A stretch of DNA of 64,000 nucleotides from Litoreibacter albidus. Lineage in GTDB: Bacteria; Pseudomonadota; Alphaproteobacteria; Rhodobacterales; Rhodobacteraceae. The notes under the pieces are model-generated. The model was not told the DNA's origin. It did no database searches and saw only the letters and a list, made by a program, of their open reading frames with translations. The stretch spans positions 62,001 to 126,000 of the forward strand of contig NZ_FNOI01000007.1 in assembly GCF_900107015.1 (NCBI RefSeq), given 5' to 3'. Position numbers and translations under genes: made by a program. Of the stretch, positions 25,295 through 33,600 are shown piece by piece (the stretch's first letter is position 1; each line of letters begins with the position of its first letter).

Positions 25295-26191
25295 CTATCT
25301 TTCCGGCGGTTGGAAGGTCAGGCCGTATTGGCCATAGATGTCGGCGATGCGGCCATCCTGTAACGCTGCGTTGATGGCATCGTCCACCGTGTAAGACAGC
25401 GGGCGGTAGCGAAAGTTTACCGCGACACCCAACGTCCATTTGCTGACGGCGAACCCTGCTAAAGGTGGTTGGTGGACAGAGGTTTTCGTGGTCAATCCGT
25501 GCTCTAGTTGCGCCAGTGGTCCCATCGCGGCCTTCGTCGCGCCGGCGTTCAGTGCCGCCATGGCGTCCACCATGTTCGGGAATCTCTGGATTTTCTGCGA
25601 TAGCTGACCGCCTGCGAAAGAGGACAGGTAGAAGTCGGAAATTGAATCGTTCTCAACTGCGACAGGGTCAAACCTGAAATAAGCAGGGACCGGCTTTTCG
25701 TCGGGGTAGGCGGCCTTGCTATATGCAATCGCCACGGACTCTGCGGCGTATTGGCCCGTAAACACAACCTGCTCTACACGGCATTTGAAGCTGCTGTCGT
25801 AAGGAACTCGCATCATGACGTTAGAAATACGCCCGCCTATTAATGCGCCTTTCCAGATGTTGTTGCGTAGGTCCGACTCCAGGTTTTCCCCTGCGGAGAC
25901 GAAGTTGAACCGCGCCTCTACGCCGATATCTTCAGCGATGATTTTTGCGATATCCACGTCAACGCCGCGTGGCTGTCCGGCGTCCTCCCAGCTGTAAGGG
26001 GGATAGTCTTCGTAGACGGCGAACAGCATGTGGCCTTGGTCTTGGATCACGTCCATTTCCTGCCCAACGATGTCACGGCCAACGTTTTGCGGCTTGGGCT
26101 GTAAGACATAGTCGGCGCATGGATCCGCCGCATAGACCTGTCCCGATAGGAACAGCCCCATGCAAAGGACAGTTTTTGTGAGGCCCGGCAC
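25295..26191 (-). CDS. Quinoprotein-associated periplasmic binding protein (MxaJ/XoxJ-like)
   Basis: A 298-aa secreted protein of the solute-binding fold, resembling MxaJ/XoxJ, which sit beside PQQ alcohol dehydrogenases and are thought to help activate them rather than import a solute. The signal region is LTKTVLCMGLFLSGQVYA, followed by a Cys near the mature N-terminus (DPCADYVLQPKPQNVGRDIVGQEMD). Other marks are YPPYSWEDAGQPRGVDVDIAKIIAEDIGV and YRPLSYTVDDAINAAL. The start is GTG, immediately abutting the pedF stop, so both are on one transcript. Confidence 0.86.
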   Translation of the reverse strand: MPGLTKTVLCMGLFLSGQVYAADPCADYVLQPKPQNVGRDIVGQEMDVIQDQGHMLFAVYEDYPPYSWEDAGQPRGVDVDIAKIIAEDIGVEARFNFVSAGENLESDLRNNIWKGALIGGRISNVMMRVPYDSSFKCRVEQVVFTGQYAAESVAIAYSKAAYPDEKPVPAYFRFDPVAVENDSISDFYLSSFAGGQLSQKIQRFPNMVDAMAALNAGATKAAMGPLAQLEHGLTTKTSVHQPPLAGFAVSKWTLGVAVNFRYRPLSYTVDDAINAALQDGRIADIYGQYGLTFQPPER

Positions 26192-26890
26192 CTAGTTCGC
26201 TGCGGAGAGACCGATGGTCAACGTCTCTGCCGCCGATTTGTAGGACGCTGGGGAGCCGTCGATCAGGTTGGCCGCGCGGAAAGCGACAGAGTCTGCAATC
26301 GGCGCGCCGGAGTACGTCTCGATGGTGCTGGCAATCTCACTCAGGCGGGACTTTAGCGCGTCCGCGTCCGCACCTGTTGCGTCTGTGGAGTAGCTGTTCA
26401 ATTGGTCGCGCATCGCCATCAACTCTTCTGCCACGGTTTCCATCGCATCGGCGTCGGGACGGGTTTCGACGTATGTGCGGATTGCCCAAGCTGCGTCCTG
26501 GCCCAGCAATTCGCCAAACGCTGGCATTTTAGTGGTACCGTTTTGCGTGTAGCCTGTACGGAAGCGTTCCACGAACCATTCGTCGCCGTATTCCTCTGCT
26601 TCAAGGAACCGCAGGTCTGGGGCGAGGCCGCCGGACACCACTTCCAATCCGTGGCACCGTGCGCAATTTTGGTTGTATCCGGAGGCGCCAATCTCAATGG
26701 CTTTTAGCCAGACATCTTCGCCTACGGCATCTGCGCGGTATGGGTTCTCGGTCAGCCATTCCTCCCCTGTTTCAGGCAGGCCAGCGGTATCCACGGGCTG
26801 CGGGTTCACATCTCCATGGGCGTAGACAACGGTGCTGGCTGCAAGCACCAGACCGCCGGCCAAAATGCTCTTGAGTGATAGCTGTTTCAT
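26192..26890 (-). CDS. pedF: Cytochrome c-550 PedF, electron acceptor for quinoprotein alcohol dehydrogenase
   Basis: A periplasmic c-type cytochrome (232 aa) that takes electrons from the PQQ dehydrogenase. It has a signal peptide ending VVYAHG, the family head HGDVNPQPVDTAGLPETGEEW, heme attachment at Cys76/Cys79/His80 (GYNQNCARCHGLEVVSGGLA) and a probable axial Met122 (TTKMPAFGELLG). The strong site GGGAGG precedes the ATG. It is followed without a gap by the MxaJ-like gene. Assignment to PedF rather than a generic cytochrome rests on the N-terminal head and the segment around the heme. Confidence 0.9.
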   Translation of the reverse strand: MKQLSLKSILAGGLVLAASTVVYAHGDVNPQPVDTAGLPETGEEWLTENPYRADAVGEDVWLKAIEIGASGYNQNCARCHGLEVVSGGLAPDLRFLEAEEYGDEWFVERFRTGYTQNGTTKMPAFGELLGQDAAWAIRTYVETRPDADAMETVAEELMAMRDQLNSYSTDATGADADALKSRLSEIASTIETYSGAPIADSVAFRAANLIDGSPASYKSAAETLTIGLSAAN

Positions 26891-27036
26891 GCTGGTCCTC
26901 CCTAGACGCTATAGTCCTTTTCCAAGTTTGTAATCCAGCAGTTGCGGGGGGCGGTATTGGACTTTGGTTGCGGTCAGTGTGGCCCCCGACCAAAGTCTAG
27001 TTCGACGGGTCGCTTGCTGCTTGCTAGCCTATTTCT

Positions 27037-28212
27037 ATGGTACGCAATCACATCATAGGAGCGTCGCTGCTTCTTGCCGCGACGGCTTCCGGATCGTCCG
27101 GTCTGGCAGAGCCGAACCTGACGGTCGGGTATCTGCGGGTTGAGGTGGCGCTTGCGCCAACGTTGTCCAACTTGGACCCAATCCCGGACGATATCGGGAT
27201 CGCAGGCGCACGTACTGGTCTGAAAGACAACCAGACGACGGGCAAGTTTTTGGGTCACGAATATACGCTTAACACGCAAAGCGTGCCCGTGGATGGTGAC
27301 GTGCTGGGTGCGGCCAAGGAAATGCTGGGGGCGTCGCCTTACCTAGTGCTGGACGCCCCCGCCGAGGTTTTGCTGCAGATTGCCGATCTACCCGATGCTG
27401 AGGGTGCGCTGCTGTTTAATACGTCTGCTGGCGACATTGCCCTGCGAGACGACGCGTGCCGCGTGAACCTTCTGCATAGTCTTCCGTCGGATGCGATGCG
27501 CACTGACGCTTTGGCGCAGGTTTATGTACAAAAGAGGTGGACTGATCTGGTGATGATCACCGGTACCGCGCCGCACGACAAAGCTTATGCTGATGCTATG
27601 CGTCGATCGTTGACCAAGTTTGGCCTCAAGCTTTCGGATGAAAAAGAGTGGGACGAAGCCGCAGACATGCGCCGCACCGCGTCCCAAGAAATACCGTTGT
27701 TTACCCAAAGCTTCGGCGACTACGACGCGATGATAGTGGCGGATGAGCTTCAGGATTTTGGCCGCTACGTGCTTTATAATACTTGGGCGGCACGTCCTGT
27801 CACGGGGTCGGAGGGGCTGTCCGCCGTCACTTGGTCACCTGTGATCGAGCAGTGGGGCGCCGCGCAATTGCAAAGCCGGTTTGCCGACCAGAACAACCGG
27901 GAAATGCGTAGTCAGGACTACGCCGCATGGGCGGCGCTTCGCACATTGGGGGAGGCCGTGACCCGTACAAATTCCGCAGAGGCCGAGGCGCTGCGCGGCT
28001 ACATTTTCTCGGATGCGTTTGAGTTGGCGGGATTTAAAGGCCGCCCGCTGACGTACCGCGATTGGAATGGTCAGTTGCGCCAACCTATCGCGGTGGTTCA
28101 CCCGCGGGCGCTGGTCGCACAAGCGCCGTTGGACGGTTTTTTGCACCAGACCAATGAGCTCGACAGTCTTGGGCTGGACCGCCCAGAAAGCAAATGTGAG
28201 GCATTCCGATGA
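27037..28212 (+). CDS. Quinoprotein-associated ABC substrate-binding-like protein
   Basis: A 391-aa periplasmic protein of the branched-chain amino-acid binding fold, the type found with PQQ alcohol dehydrogenase systems. A signal peptide (IIGASLLLAATASGSSGLA) is followed by LTVGYLRVEVALAPTLSNLDPIPDDIGIAGARTG, which is typical of this specialised group. VMITGTAPHDKAYADAMRRSLTKFGL is another mark. Its stop overlaps the start of the propeller gene. The ABC ATPase and permease genes follow three and four genes later. Its ligand is unknown. Confidence 0.85.
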   Translation: MVRNHIIGASLLLAATASGSSGLAEPNLTVGYLRVEVALAPTLSNLDPIPDDIGIAGARTGLKDNQTTGKFLGHEYTLNTQSVPVDGDVLGAAKEMLGASPYLVLDAPAEVLLQIADLPDAEGALLFNTSAGDIALRDDACRVNLLHSLPSDAMRTDALAQVYVQKRWTDLVMITGTAPHDKAYADAMRRSLTKFGLKLSDEKEWDEAADMRRTASQEIPLFTQSFGDYDAMIVADELQDFGRYVLYNTWAARPVTGSEGLSAVTWSPVIEQWGAAQLQSRFADQNNREMRSQDYAAWAALRTLGEAVTRTNSAEAEALRGYIFSDAFELAGFKGRPLTYRDWNGQLRQPIAVVHPRALVAQAPLDGFLHQTNELDSLGLDRPESKCEAFR

Positions 28213-29180
28213 TCCTGAGCCGAAGTATCCGCACCGCTGGTTTGGCTGTGTTGTTGTCCACCACTGCCGGTTTGGCGGGGCAGATTTGGGTGACCAATGA
28301 AAAGGACGACACCGTGTCAGTAATCGACACGGACAGCCTGGAAGTGATCCAGACCTACGAGACCGGAGAGCGCCCACGCGGCATCACGTTCTCCAAGGAT
28401 TACTCGCGGGTTTATATCTGCGCATCGGATAGTGACGCGGTTCAGGTTATGGACCCAGAAACGGGTGAAATTCTGCACGACTTGCCATCGGGCGAGGACC
28501 CAGAGCAATTCGTCCTCCATCCAGACGATACGCATTTGTACATTGCCAATGAAGACGATGCGATCACAACAGTGGTGAACACCCAGACCCGCAAAGTCGT
28601 GGCGCAAATAGATGTTGGGGTGGAGCCGGAAGGCATGGCTGTTTCGCCGGACGGTAAGATTGCCATCACTACGTCAGAGACCACTAACATGGCGCATTGG
28701 ATTGACACGGAAACGCAGGAATTATTTGCGAACACATTGGTGGACAGTCGCCCGCGACACGCTGAATTCGCAAAAGATGGCACGCAGATGTGGGTCAGCT
28801 CCGAGATTGGGGGAACGTTGACCGTGTTCGACACCGCTACCCAAATGGAACAGGCCAAGATTACCTTTGAAGTTCAAGGCGTCCATCCTGACCGCGTACA
28901 GCCAGTGGGTTTTGAATTCACCAAAGGTGACAAGTTTGCATTTGTGGCCCTTGGCCCGTCGAACCACGTTGCCGTGGTAAATGCCGAAACCTTCGAGGTG
29001 GAGGACTACATTCTGGTGGGGCGGCGCGTGTGGCACATGGCGTTCAACGCGGACAAGACGCAGCTTTTCACCACCAATGGCGTGTCTGGTGATGTGACTG
29101 TCGTAGATGTCGCCTCGCGCAAGGCGGTCAAGTCAATCAAGGTGGGTCGCTTCCCATGGGGGGCGGCCTTTAGACCTTAA
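28209..29180 (+). CDS. YVTN beta-propeller protein of PQQ alcohol-oxidation loci
   Basis: A 323-aa periplasmic seven-bladed propeller. After a signal peptide (AGLAVLLSTTAGLAGQ), repeats of about 42 residues each carry the pattern VxNExDDTVSVIDTDSLEVIQTY and GxRPRGITFSKDYSRVYI. This group accompanies PQQ-dependent alcohol breakdown genes. The role is unproven; binding or protecting the quinoprotein or cofactor has been proposed in general terms. ATGA overlap with the upstream gene indicates coupled translation. Confidence 0.88.
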   Translation: MILSRSIRTAGLAVLLSTTAGLAGQIWVTNEKDDTVSVIDTDSLEVIQTYETGERPRGITFSKDYSRVYICASDSDAVQVMDPETGEILHDLPSGEDPEQFVLHPDDTHLYIANEDDAITTVVNTQTRKVVAQIDVGVEPEGMAVSPDGKIAITTSETTNMAHWIDTETQELFANTLVDSRPRHAEFAKDGTQMWVSSEIGGTLTVFDTATQMEQAKITFEVQGVHPDRVQPVGFEFTKGDKFAFVALGPSNHVAVVNAETFEVEDYILVGRRVWHMAFNADKTQLFTTNGVSGDVTVVDVASRKAVKSIKVGRFPWGAAFRP

Positions 29181-29222
29181 CAAGTCATTAGATTTGCAAT
29201 GATCAAAAGAAGGATTCCGACG

Positions 29223-29672
29223 ATGATTACCGCTATTACGAAAGTGCTTAGCACTGCCCTTGTCGCCGCGTTCGCGCTCAGCGCGGCACCAGCATTGGCC
29301 GACGGCCTCGGGGCAGCCGGTTTGCTGTCGGGCAAGAATAAAGAAGACCTCCCCCCGATCAAACTGTCCTCGGGGGAGCCTATTTCGGAGGGCCCTTGGA
29401 CTTTGAAGTCGGGAACCTACTACGAGTTTGAGATCATCGGCGACGGGTCGCAGGAACTGGCGCTTGCTGGCGCTGAATTTTTTCGTGCCATCTGGATTGA
29501 CGAGATCGTTGTCGAAGGGTTGGAGATACGTCCGCTCGGCTTGGACAGCATCGAATTCGATGAAGCCGGAGAGATGGAAATAGGCTTTGTCGCGATCAAA
29601 CCTGGCCGCTACCATATGAAAATTCCGGGCACAGAGGGCGAAACCCAACGGGTCGAAATTACGATTGAATGA
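29223..29672 (+). CDS. Small secreted beta-rich protein of the quinoprotein locus (unknown)
   Basis: A 149-aa protein with a clear signal peptide (STALVAAFALSAAPALADG). The mature part is acidic and probably all-beta: LSSGEPISEGPWTLKSGTYYEFEIIGDGSQELAL, FFRAIWIDEIVVEGLEI and GRYHMKIPG. This looks cupredoxin-like in layout, but I see no full His-Cys-His-Met copper site, so metal binding is doubtful. I chose ATG 29223 because AGAAGGA lies upstream; ATG 29199 is an alternative. The stop overlaps the next ATPase gene. I cannot name the family. Confidence 0.8.
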   Translation: MITAITKVLSTALVAAFALSAAPALADGLGAAGLLSGKNKEDLPPIKLSSGEPISEGPWTLKSGTYYEFEIIGDGSQELALAGAEFFRAIWIDEIVVEGLEIRPLGLDSIEFDEAGEMEIGFVAIKPGRYHMKIPGTEGETQRVEITIE

Positions 29673-30385
29673 ACGGGATCGAGGTCGCCAATCTCGGATA
29701 CGCATACGGTGCGAAGCGGGCGCTGGATGATGTCAGCTTCACCGTAAAGACGGGGCAGTTTTGCGCTTTGCTGGGCCCCAACGGGGCTGGCAAGTCGACG
29801 CTGTTTAACTTGCTGACACGGCTGTTTACGTCACCTGAAGGGCGGATCAGGATCGCGGGGCATGATTTGGCGACAGGGCCGCGTGCCGCATTAGCAAATC
29901 TTGGTATTGTATTTCAGCAATCGACATTGGACCTTGATCTAACGGTTCGACAGAACCTGAGCTATTTTGCGTCATTGCACGGAATATCCGGCAGAGATGC
30001 GGCACAGCGGATCGAGGCGTGTCTGCGCAAGTTGGATATGTTGGCAAGGGCTGACGAGAAGGCCCGATCCTTGAACGGCGGTCATAGGCGACGGGCGGAA
30101 ATCGCGCGCGCGCTGATACATGATCCCGCTGTCTTGCTTCTGGATGAGCCGACAGTGGGCTTGGACGCCGCGGCGCGGGCGTCGATCACGGGGCACGTCC
30201 ATGACCTCACCAGCGACGGCACGACCGTGCTTTGGGCAACGCATCTGACGGATGAGGTCGCACCTGACGATCAGCTGATCGTTTTGCACAACGCGCGTGT
30301 TTTGGCTGATGGCATTTGCCAAGACATGTGTGGTGACACGCCCTTGCAAGAGCGGTTTCTGGAACTGACGGGGGCGTCTGTATGA
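29669..30385 (+). CDS. ABC transporter ATPase of the PQQ alcohol dehydrogenase system
   Basis: A 238-aa nucleotide-binding subunit of the drug/exporter (CcmA/NatA-like) class. Walker A is GPNGAGKST, Walker B VLLLDEPTVGLD, and the switch His lies in WATHLTDE. The signature is LNGGHRRRAEIARA, a relaxed form of LSGGQ. It starts inside the stop of the small beta-protein gene and ends inside the start of the permease gene. Sequence class and context match the ATPase repeatedly found in quinoprotein alcohol-oxidation loci. The cargo is unknown. Confidence 0.9.
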   Translation: MNGIEVANLGYAYGAKRALDDVSFTVKTGQFCALLGPNGAGKSTLFNLLTRLFTSPEGRIRIAGHDLATGPRAALANLGIVFQQSTLDLDLTVRQNLSYFASLHGISGRDAAQRIEACLRKLDMLARADEKARSLNGGHRRRAEIARALIHDPAVLLLDEPTVGLDAAARASITGHVHDLTSDGTTVLWATHLTDEVAPDDQLIVLHNARVLADGICQDMCGDTPLQERFLELTGASV

Positions 30386-31173
30386 ATGCCTACCTGACGT
30401 CCCTTTCGGCGATCGTCAAACGTGAGGCGCTGCGGTTCGTTCACCAACGCGAGCGCTTTATTGCGGCGCTTGTGCGCCCGTTGGTGTGGTTGCTGGTCTT
30501 CGCCGCTGGGTTTCGGGCGGCTTTGGGGCTCAGCATCATTCCCCCATACCAGACCTATATCACCTATGAGACATATATCGTACCGGGTTTGTGCGGCATG
30601 GTCTTGCTGTTCAACGGCATGCAGTCTTCGCTTAGCCTCGTGTATGATCGTGAAATGGGGTCGATGAAGCTGCTATTAACCAGCCCGTTGCCCCGCTGGT
30701 GGCTGTTGTTTTGCAAGCTAATCGGATCGACCGCGATCTCAGTTCTACAGGTCTACGCCTTTCTCGGCATAGCCGCTGCCTTCGGCATCACCATGCCCCT
30801 GATAGGCTATGTAACAGTGCTACCCGCTTTGGTCGTAGCGGGGGTGATGCTGGGGGCGCTGGGTTTGCTGTTATCGAGCTTCATCAAGCAGCTAGAAAAC
30901 TTCTCTGGCGTCATGAATTTCGTGATCTTCCCAACGTTCTTTTTGTCATCCGCGCTATATCCGCTGTGGAAAATGGCAGAAAGCTCCGAGCTGCTATACA
31001 AAATCTGCGCGATCAACCCCTTCACTCAGGCGGTGGAGTTAATCCGCTTCGCGCTCTACGCCAACTTCAATGGGACCGCGCTGTTCTGGAGCCTGTCGGC
31101 TGCGGTCATTTTTACTTTTGTTGCGGTTTGGGGGTATAATCCCGCCCGTACAGGTTTAGCGAAGAGAGGATAG
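30382..31173 (+). CDS. ABC-2 type permease of the PQQ alcohol dehydrogenase system
   Basis: A 263-aa membrane protein with about six helices (LVWLLVFAAGFRAALGLSII, MVLLFNGMQSSLSLVYDREM and later ones), an ABC-2 exporter fold like NodJ or CcmB. DREMGSMKLLLTSPLPRWWLL is the cytoplasmic loop that meets the ATPase. It is coupled by ATGA overlap to the upstream ATPase gene. Because ABC-2 permeases export, the system may secrete a small molecule or assemble something in the periplasm rather than import alcohol. Confidence 0.9.
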   Translation: MNAYLTSLSAIVKREALRFVHQRERFIAALVRPLVWLLVFAAGFRAALGLSIIPPYQTYITYETYIVPGLCGMVLLFNGMQSSLSLVYDREMGSMKLLLTSPLPRWWLLFCKLIGSTAISVLQVYAFLGIAAAFGITMPLIGYVTVLPALVVAGVMLGALGLLLSSFIKQLENFSGVMNFVIFPTFFLSSALYPLWKMAESSELLYKICAINPFTQAVELIRFALYANFNGTALFWSLSAAVIFTFVAVWGYNPARTGLAKRG

Positions 31174-31176
31174 TTC

Positions 31177-31713
31177 ATGAAGTTTATTGCAACGATTTTG
31201 TTTCTGACAACCTCACCGGCCTTGGCCCAGACTGGCGAAGAACTTGGTACTTTGAACCCCGAGGAAATGACTTGGGGGTCGATCACCGAACGTGCCCAAC
31301 GGGGCGAGGTTGATATGAACATCTGCGCCAGTGGTTACGCGATAACCAAGGCGGGGAACCACAGCGCGGCTCGTGCAATCTTTGAAGCTTGCGCTGCGGC
31401 TGGCTACACTGGCGCTATGACGTGGATGAGCCAGTTGGACAACAACGGGTTAGGCGGCGAGTACGACCCTGATGCAGCGGCAGAGTGGGACCGGCGGGCA
31501 GCAGATGCGGGCGATCCGGTGGGTAAGTTCAACTACGGGCTGGACTTGATGCGTGGCCACGGTGTGGCACAAGACACGTCTCTTGGTCGCCAGTACGTAG
31601 ACGAAGCCGCGAGTGACGGCCTGCAAATCGCCAAGCGGTTGCAAGGGGCAGGTTACGATTTGGACGAAGTCACCCCAGATGCCGATGACTGGAAGTACGC
31701 CCCATTGTTCTGA
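31177..31713 (+). CDS. Secreted Sel1-like repeat protein
   Basis: A 178-aa periplasmic protein. A signal peptide (KFIATILFLTTSPALAQ) is followed by two to three Sel1-type helical repeats, seen in EACAAAGYTGAMTWMSQLDNNGLGG, AAEWDRRAADAGDPVGKFNYGLDLMRGHG and VDEAASDGLQIAKRL. Such repeats mediate protein contacts. The gene starts 3 bp after the permease stop, so it is last in the quinoprotein-associated operon. Its 3' end overlaps the convergent ATPase gene by 61 bp. Confidence 0.83.
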   Translation: MKFIATILFLTTSPALAQTGEELGTLNPEEMTWGSITERAQRGEVDMNICASGYAITKAGNHSAARAIFEACAAAGYTGAMTWMSQLDNNGLGGEYDPDAAAEWDRRAADAGDPVGKFNYGLDLMRGHGVAQDTSLGRQYVDEAASDGLQIAKRLQGAGYDLDEVTPDADDWKYAPLF

Positions 31714-32333
31714 ATATCGCGGGTGATCTGCGCAGGCGCGCCGCCCAATGTCACGATGCGGCTGGCTAGGCGTTGGGCTTCGGCTTCTACATGAGTGACC
31801 AATATTGTTGTTACGGTGTGAGCCGCACGGAGCTTGGCGAAGAGTTCCATCATGTCGTCCACTAAGGCCGGATCCAGCGACACGAACGGCTCATCCATAA
31901 GCAGCAGGTCAGGCTTTATCGCGAAGGCCCTTGCCAGAGACAGGCGTCGTTGTTGCCCTAGAGACAACGCGTTTGGAAAGTCTTGTGCGCGATCTGCCAG
32001 CCCTACGTTGGCAAGGGCCGATATCGCGTCACCAGGGGGTATGTTGCAAGCGATGCACAGATTGTCTTGCAGGGTGCGCCACGGCAAAAGTGTCGGCTCT
32101 TGGAAGACCATGGCGACCCGCCCAGCGACATGGCAGTTGCCATCGTAGCGATCTTCCAGCCCCGCGATGATCCGCAGAAGCGATGTTTTGCCGACACCGG
32201 ACGGGCCGGTCAGCGCCACAGTCTCGGCCCTTGCGATGCTCAAGTCGAAAGCCCCCAAAACCTGAACGGCCCCGAGAGTGAGGCCGTTCAAGCGCAGGTC
32301 AAGTGCGTGACCCGCTTGGGAGAAGTTTGGCAC
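31653..32333 (-). CDS. TauT/SsuB-type ABC transporter ATPase
   Basis: ATPase of a nitrate/sulfonate/taurine-class importer (226 aa from GTG 32333). Walker A is GPSGVGKTS, the signature reads LSLGQQRRLSLARA, Walker B LLLMDEPFVSLD, and the switch His lies in LVTHVEAEA. An in-frame ATG at 32423 would overlap the upstream binding-protein gene by 68 bp and only re-read it out of frame, so I prefer GTG, although its ribosome site is poor. It is transcribed with the binding protein upstream. The likely permease is the lone gene at 21438-22214. Confidence 0.87.
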   Translation of the reverse strand: MPNFSQAGHALDLRLNGLTLGAVQVLGAFDLSIARAETVALTGPSGVGKTSLLRIIAGLEDRYDGNCHVAGRVAMVFQEPTLLPWRTLQDNLCIACNIPPGDAISALANVGLADRAQDFPNALSLGQQRRLSLARAFAIKPDLLLMDEPFVSLDPALVDDMMELFAKLRAAHTVTTILVTHVEAEAQRLASRIVTLGGAPAQITRDIQNNGAYFQSSASGVTSSKS

Positions 32334-32355
32334 AGTGGCTGCGTGTTGCAGTGGA

Positions 32356-33327
32356 TTAACTCCCGCTTCGCAAGAATGTCCCCTTCGGCAATTCGGTAGT
32401 ATCGCCCAGAAGTTCCTTGCCACCCAGTTGCACCATCAAGTCCAACATGCGTGCGGCGGCGTCTTCATCCACGGGGCCAGGGGCGGGGATTCCTGCGCGA
32501 AAGCCTGCTTTTAACGCTTCAAACTGCGCGTCAGTTTTCGCGTTCATTTTCGGGCGAAGGCGCTCCCATTCTGCGTCGTTCGTTGCAAGTAAATCCTTCG
32601 CAGCGCGCGATGCAGCGGCAAGCCCCTGAACCAACTCTGGAGCGTCGCGCAGCAATTCGCCTTTTACCACGTAACCTAGCAGGGGCGTATTCGGATCAAG
32701 ACCTAGGTCTGCGGCGGCCTCTGTCACATCCACCAGCTTGCGCATGCCGGAGGCTTCCATTTTCGCCATGAAATGCCAGTAGTTGATCGCGGCGGACACT
32801 TCGCCGGACAGGGCGGATTTGAAGATGAGAGGCGGGGCGCCGTAGACCTGCTCGGTCTCCTCGCTCAGGTCCATGTTGAAGTTCTTCTCGGCGTAGGCCT
32901 GTAGAATAAGCCAGCTTTTGTCGAGCGGCCCGCCCGCAATCCCGATCTTTGCACCTTTGAGCTCGGCCAAGGTTTGCGCGGTGCTGTCTTTGCCGACCAG
33001 CACGCCACCTACGGCTTTAGAGTAGGGGATGAAGACGTAGTCTTTGCCAGCCGCGCGTTGGCGTGCAACCCAGAGCCAGTCGGACACGATCACGTCCGCT
33101 TCCCCGCCTTGGAACGCAACTTTTGCGGCTGACCCACCCGCCATGCCTTGCACGTCGAGCGTGAAACCGTTGTCCGCATCGAGGGCGTGATGCTTGATTG
33201 TGTTCAGCTCCCAATTGACGGTGCCGAACTTCAGGACCGCCGCGCGCAATGTTGGGGCCTCGGCCCAAGCGGTTGTCGTGATCAGCGCGGCGATGGCCGT
33301 CGCGACGAGTTTTTTCACAAGTGTCAT
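32356..33327 (-). CDS. TauT-type ABC substrate-binding protein
   Basis: A 323-aa periplasmic binding protein of the NMT1/SsuA fold. A signal peptide (LVATAIAALITTTAWAEA) is followed by LRAAVLKFGTVNWELNTIKHHALD, the ligand-pocket strands GGEADVIVSDWLWVARQRAAGKD and AELKGAKIGIAGGPLDKSW. It is divergent from the quinoprotein dehydrogenase gene across 273 bp, so the two promoters face away from a shared region and joint control is likely. A ligand connected to alcohol oxidation (substrate, cofactor precursor or metal chelate) is possible but unproven. Confidence 0.87.
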   Translation of the reverse strand: MTLVKKLVATAIAALITTTAWAEAPTLRAAVLKFGTVNWELNTIKHHALDADNGFTLDVQGMAGGSAAKVAFQGGEADVIVSDWLWVARQRAAGKDYVFIPYSKAVGGVLVGKDSTAQTLAELKGAKIGIAGGPLDKSWLILQAYAEKNFNMDLSEETEQVYGAPPLIFKSALSGEVSAAINYWHFMAKMEASGMRKLVDVTEAAADLGLDPNTPLLGYVVKGELLRDAPELVQGLAAASRAAKDLLATNDAEWERLRPKMNAKTDAQFEALKAGFRAGIPAPGPVDEDAAARMLDLMVQLGGKELLGDTTELPKGTFLRSGS

Positions 33328-33566
33328 ATCTGCCTCCCTGTTGCGCTTAGAGTAGCCAAAACTTCCGACAGGGGAATACGACCAAAGGCCCGCCTAGAGC
33401 GCATGTGCTGCGCCGAGTCGGGCTGCCCAAAACGCCTTGAAAGCGTGCATGTCAAGGGGCTGAGGGTCTTACGACTAATGTTCAATATCTAGGTTGGGGC
33501 TTTGTACGAATACTGCTGAAGGGGACCAATTGCGCCTGTTTATTTGCGCGTTGGCCCGAACGGCAT

Positions 33567-33582
33567 GCCCCGAGTTTGGGGC
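33567..33582 (+). promoter_or_regulatory. Hairpin just upstream of the dehydrogenase ribosome site
   Basis: GCCCC (33567-33571), loop GAGTTT, GGGGC (33578-33582) lies directly before the strong site AGGGAGGA. It may shape translation or protect the 5' end of a highly expressed message. The rest of the 273-bp divergent region shows no obvious dyad. Confidence 0.35.
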
Positions 33583-33600
33583 TCAGGGAGGAAACAACTT

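Noticed and set aside
24381-25439. 352-codon open frame on the minus strand opposite apbE
   Set aside because: apbE is certain on the plus strand and overlaps its partner gene; the antisense frame has no motif or ribosome site.
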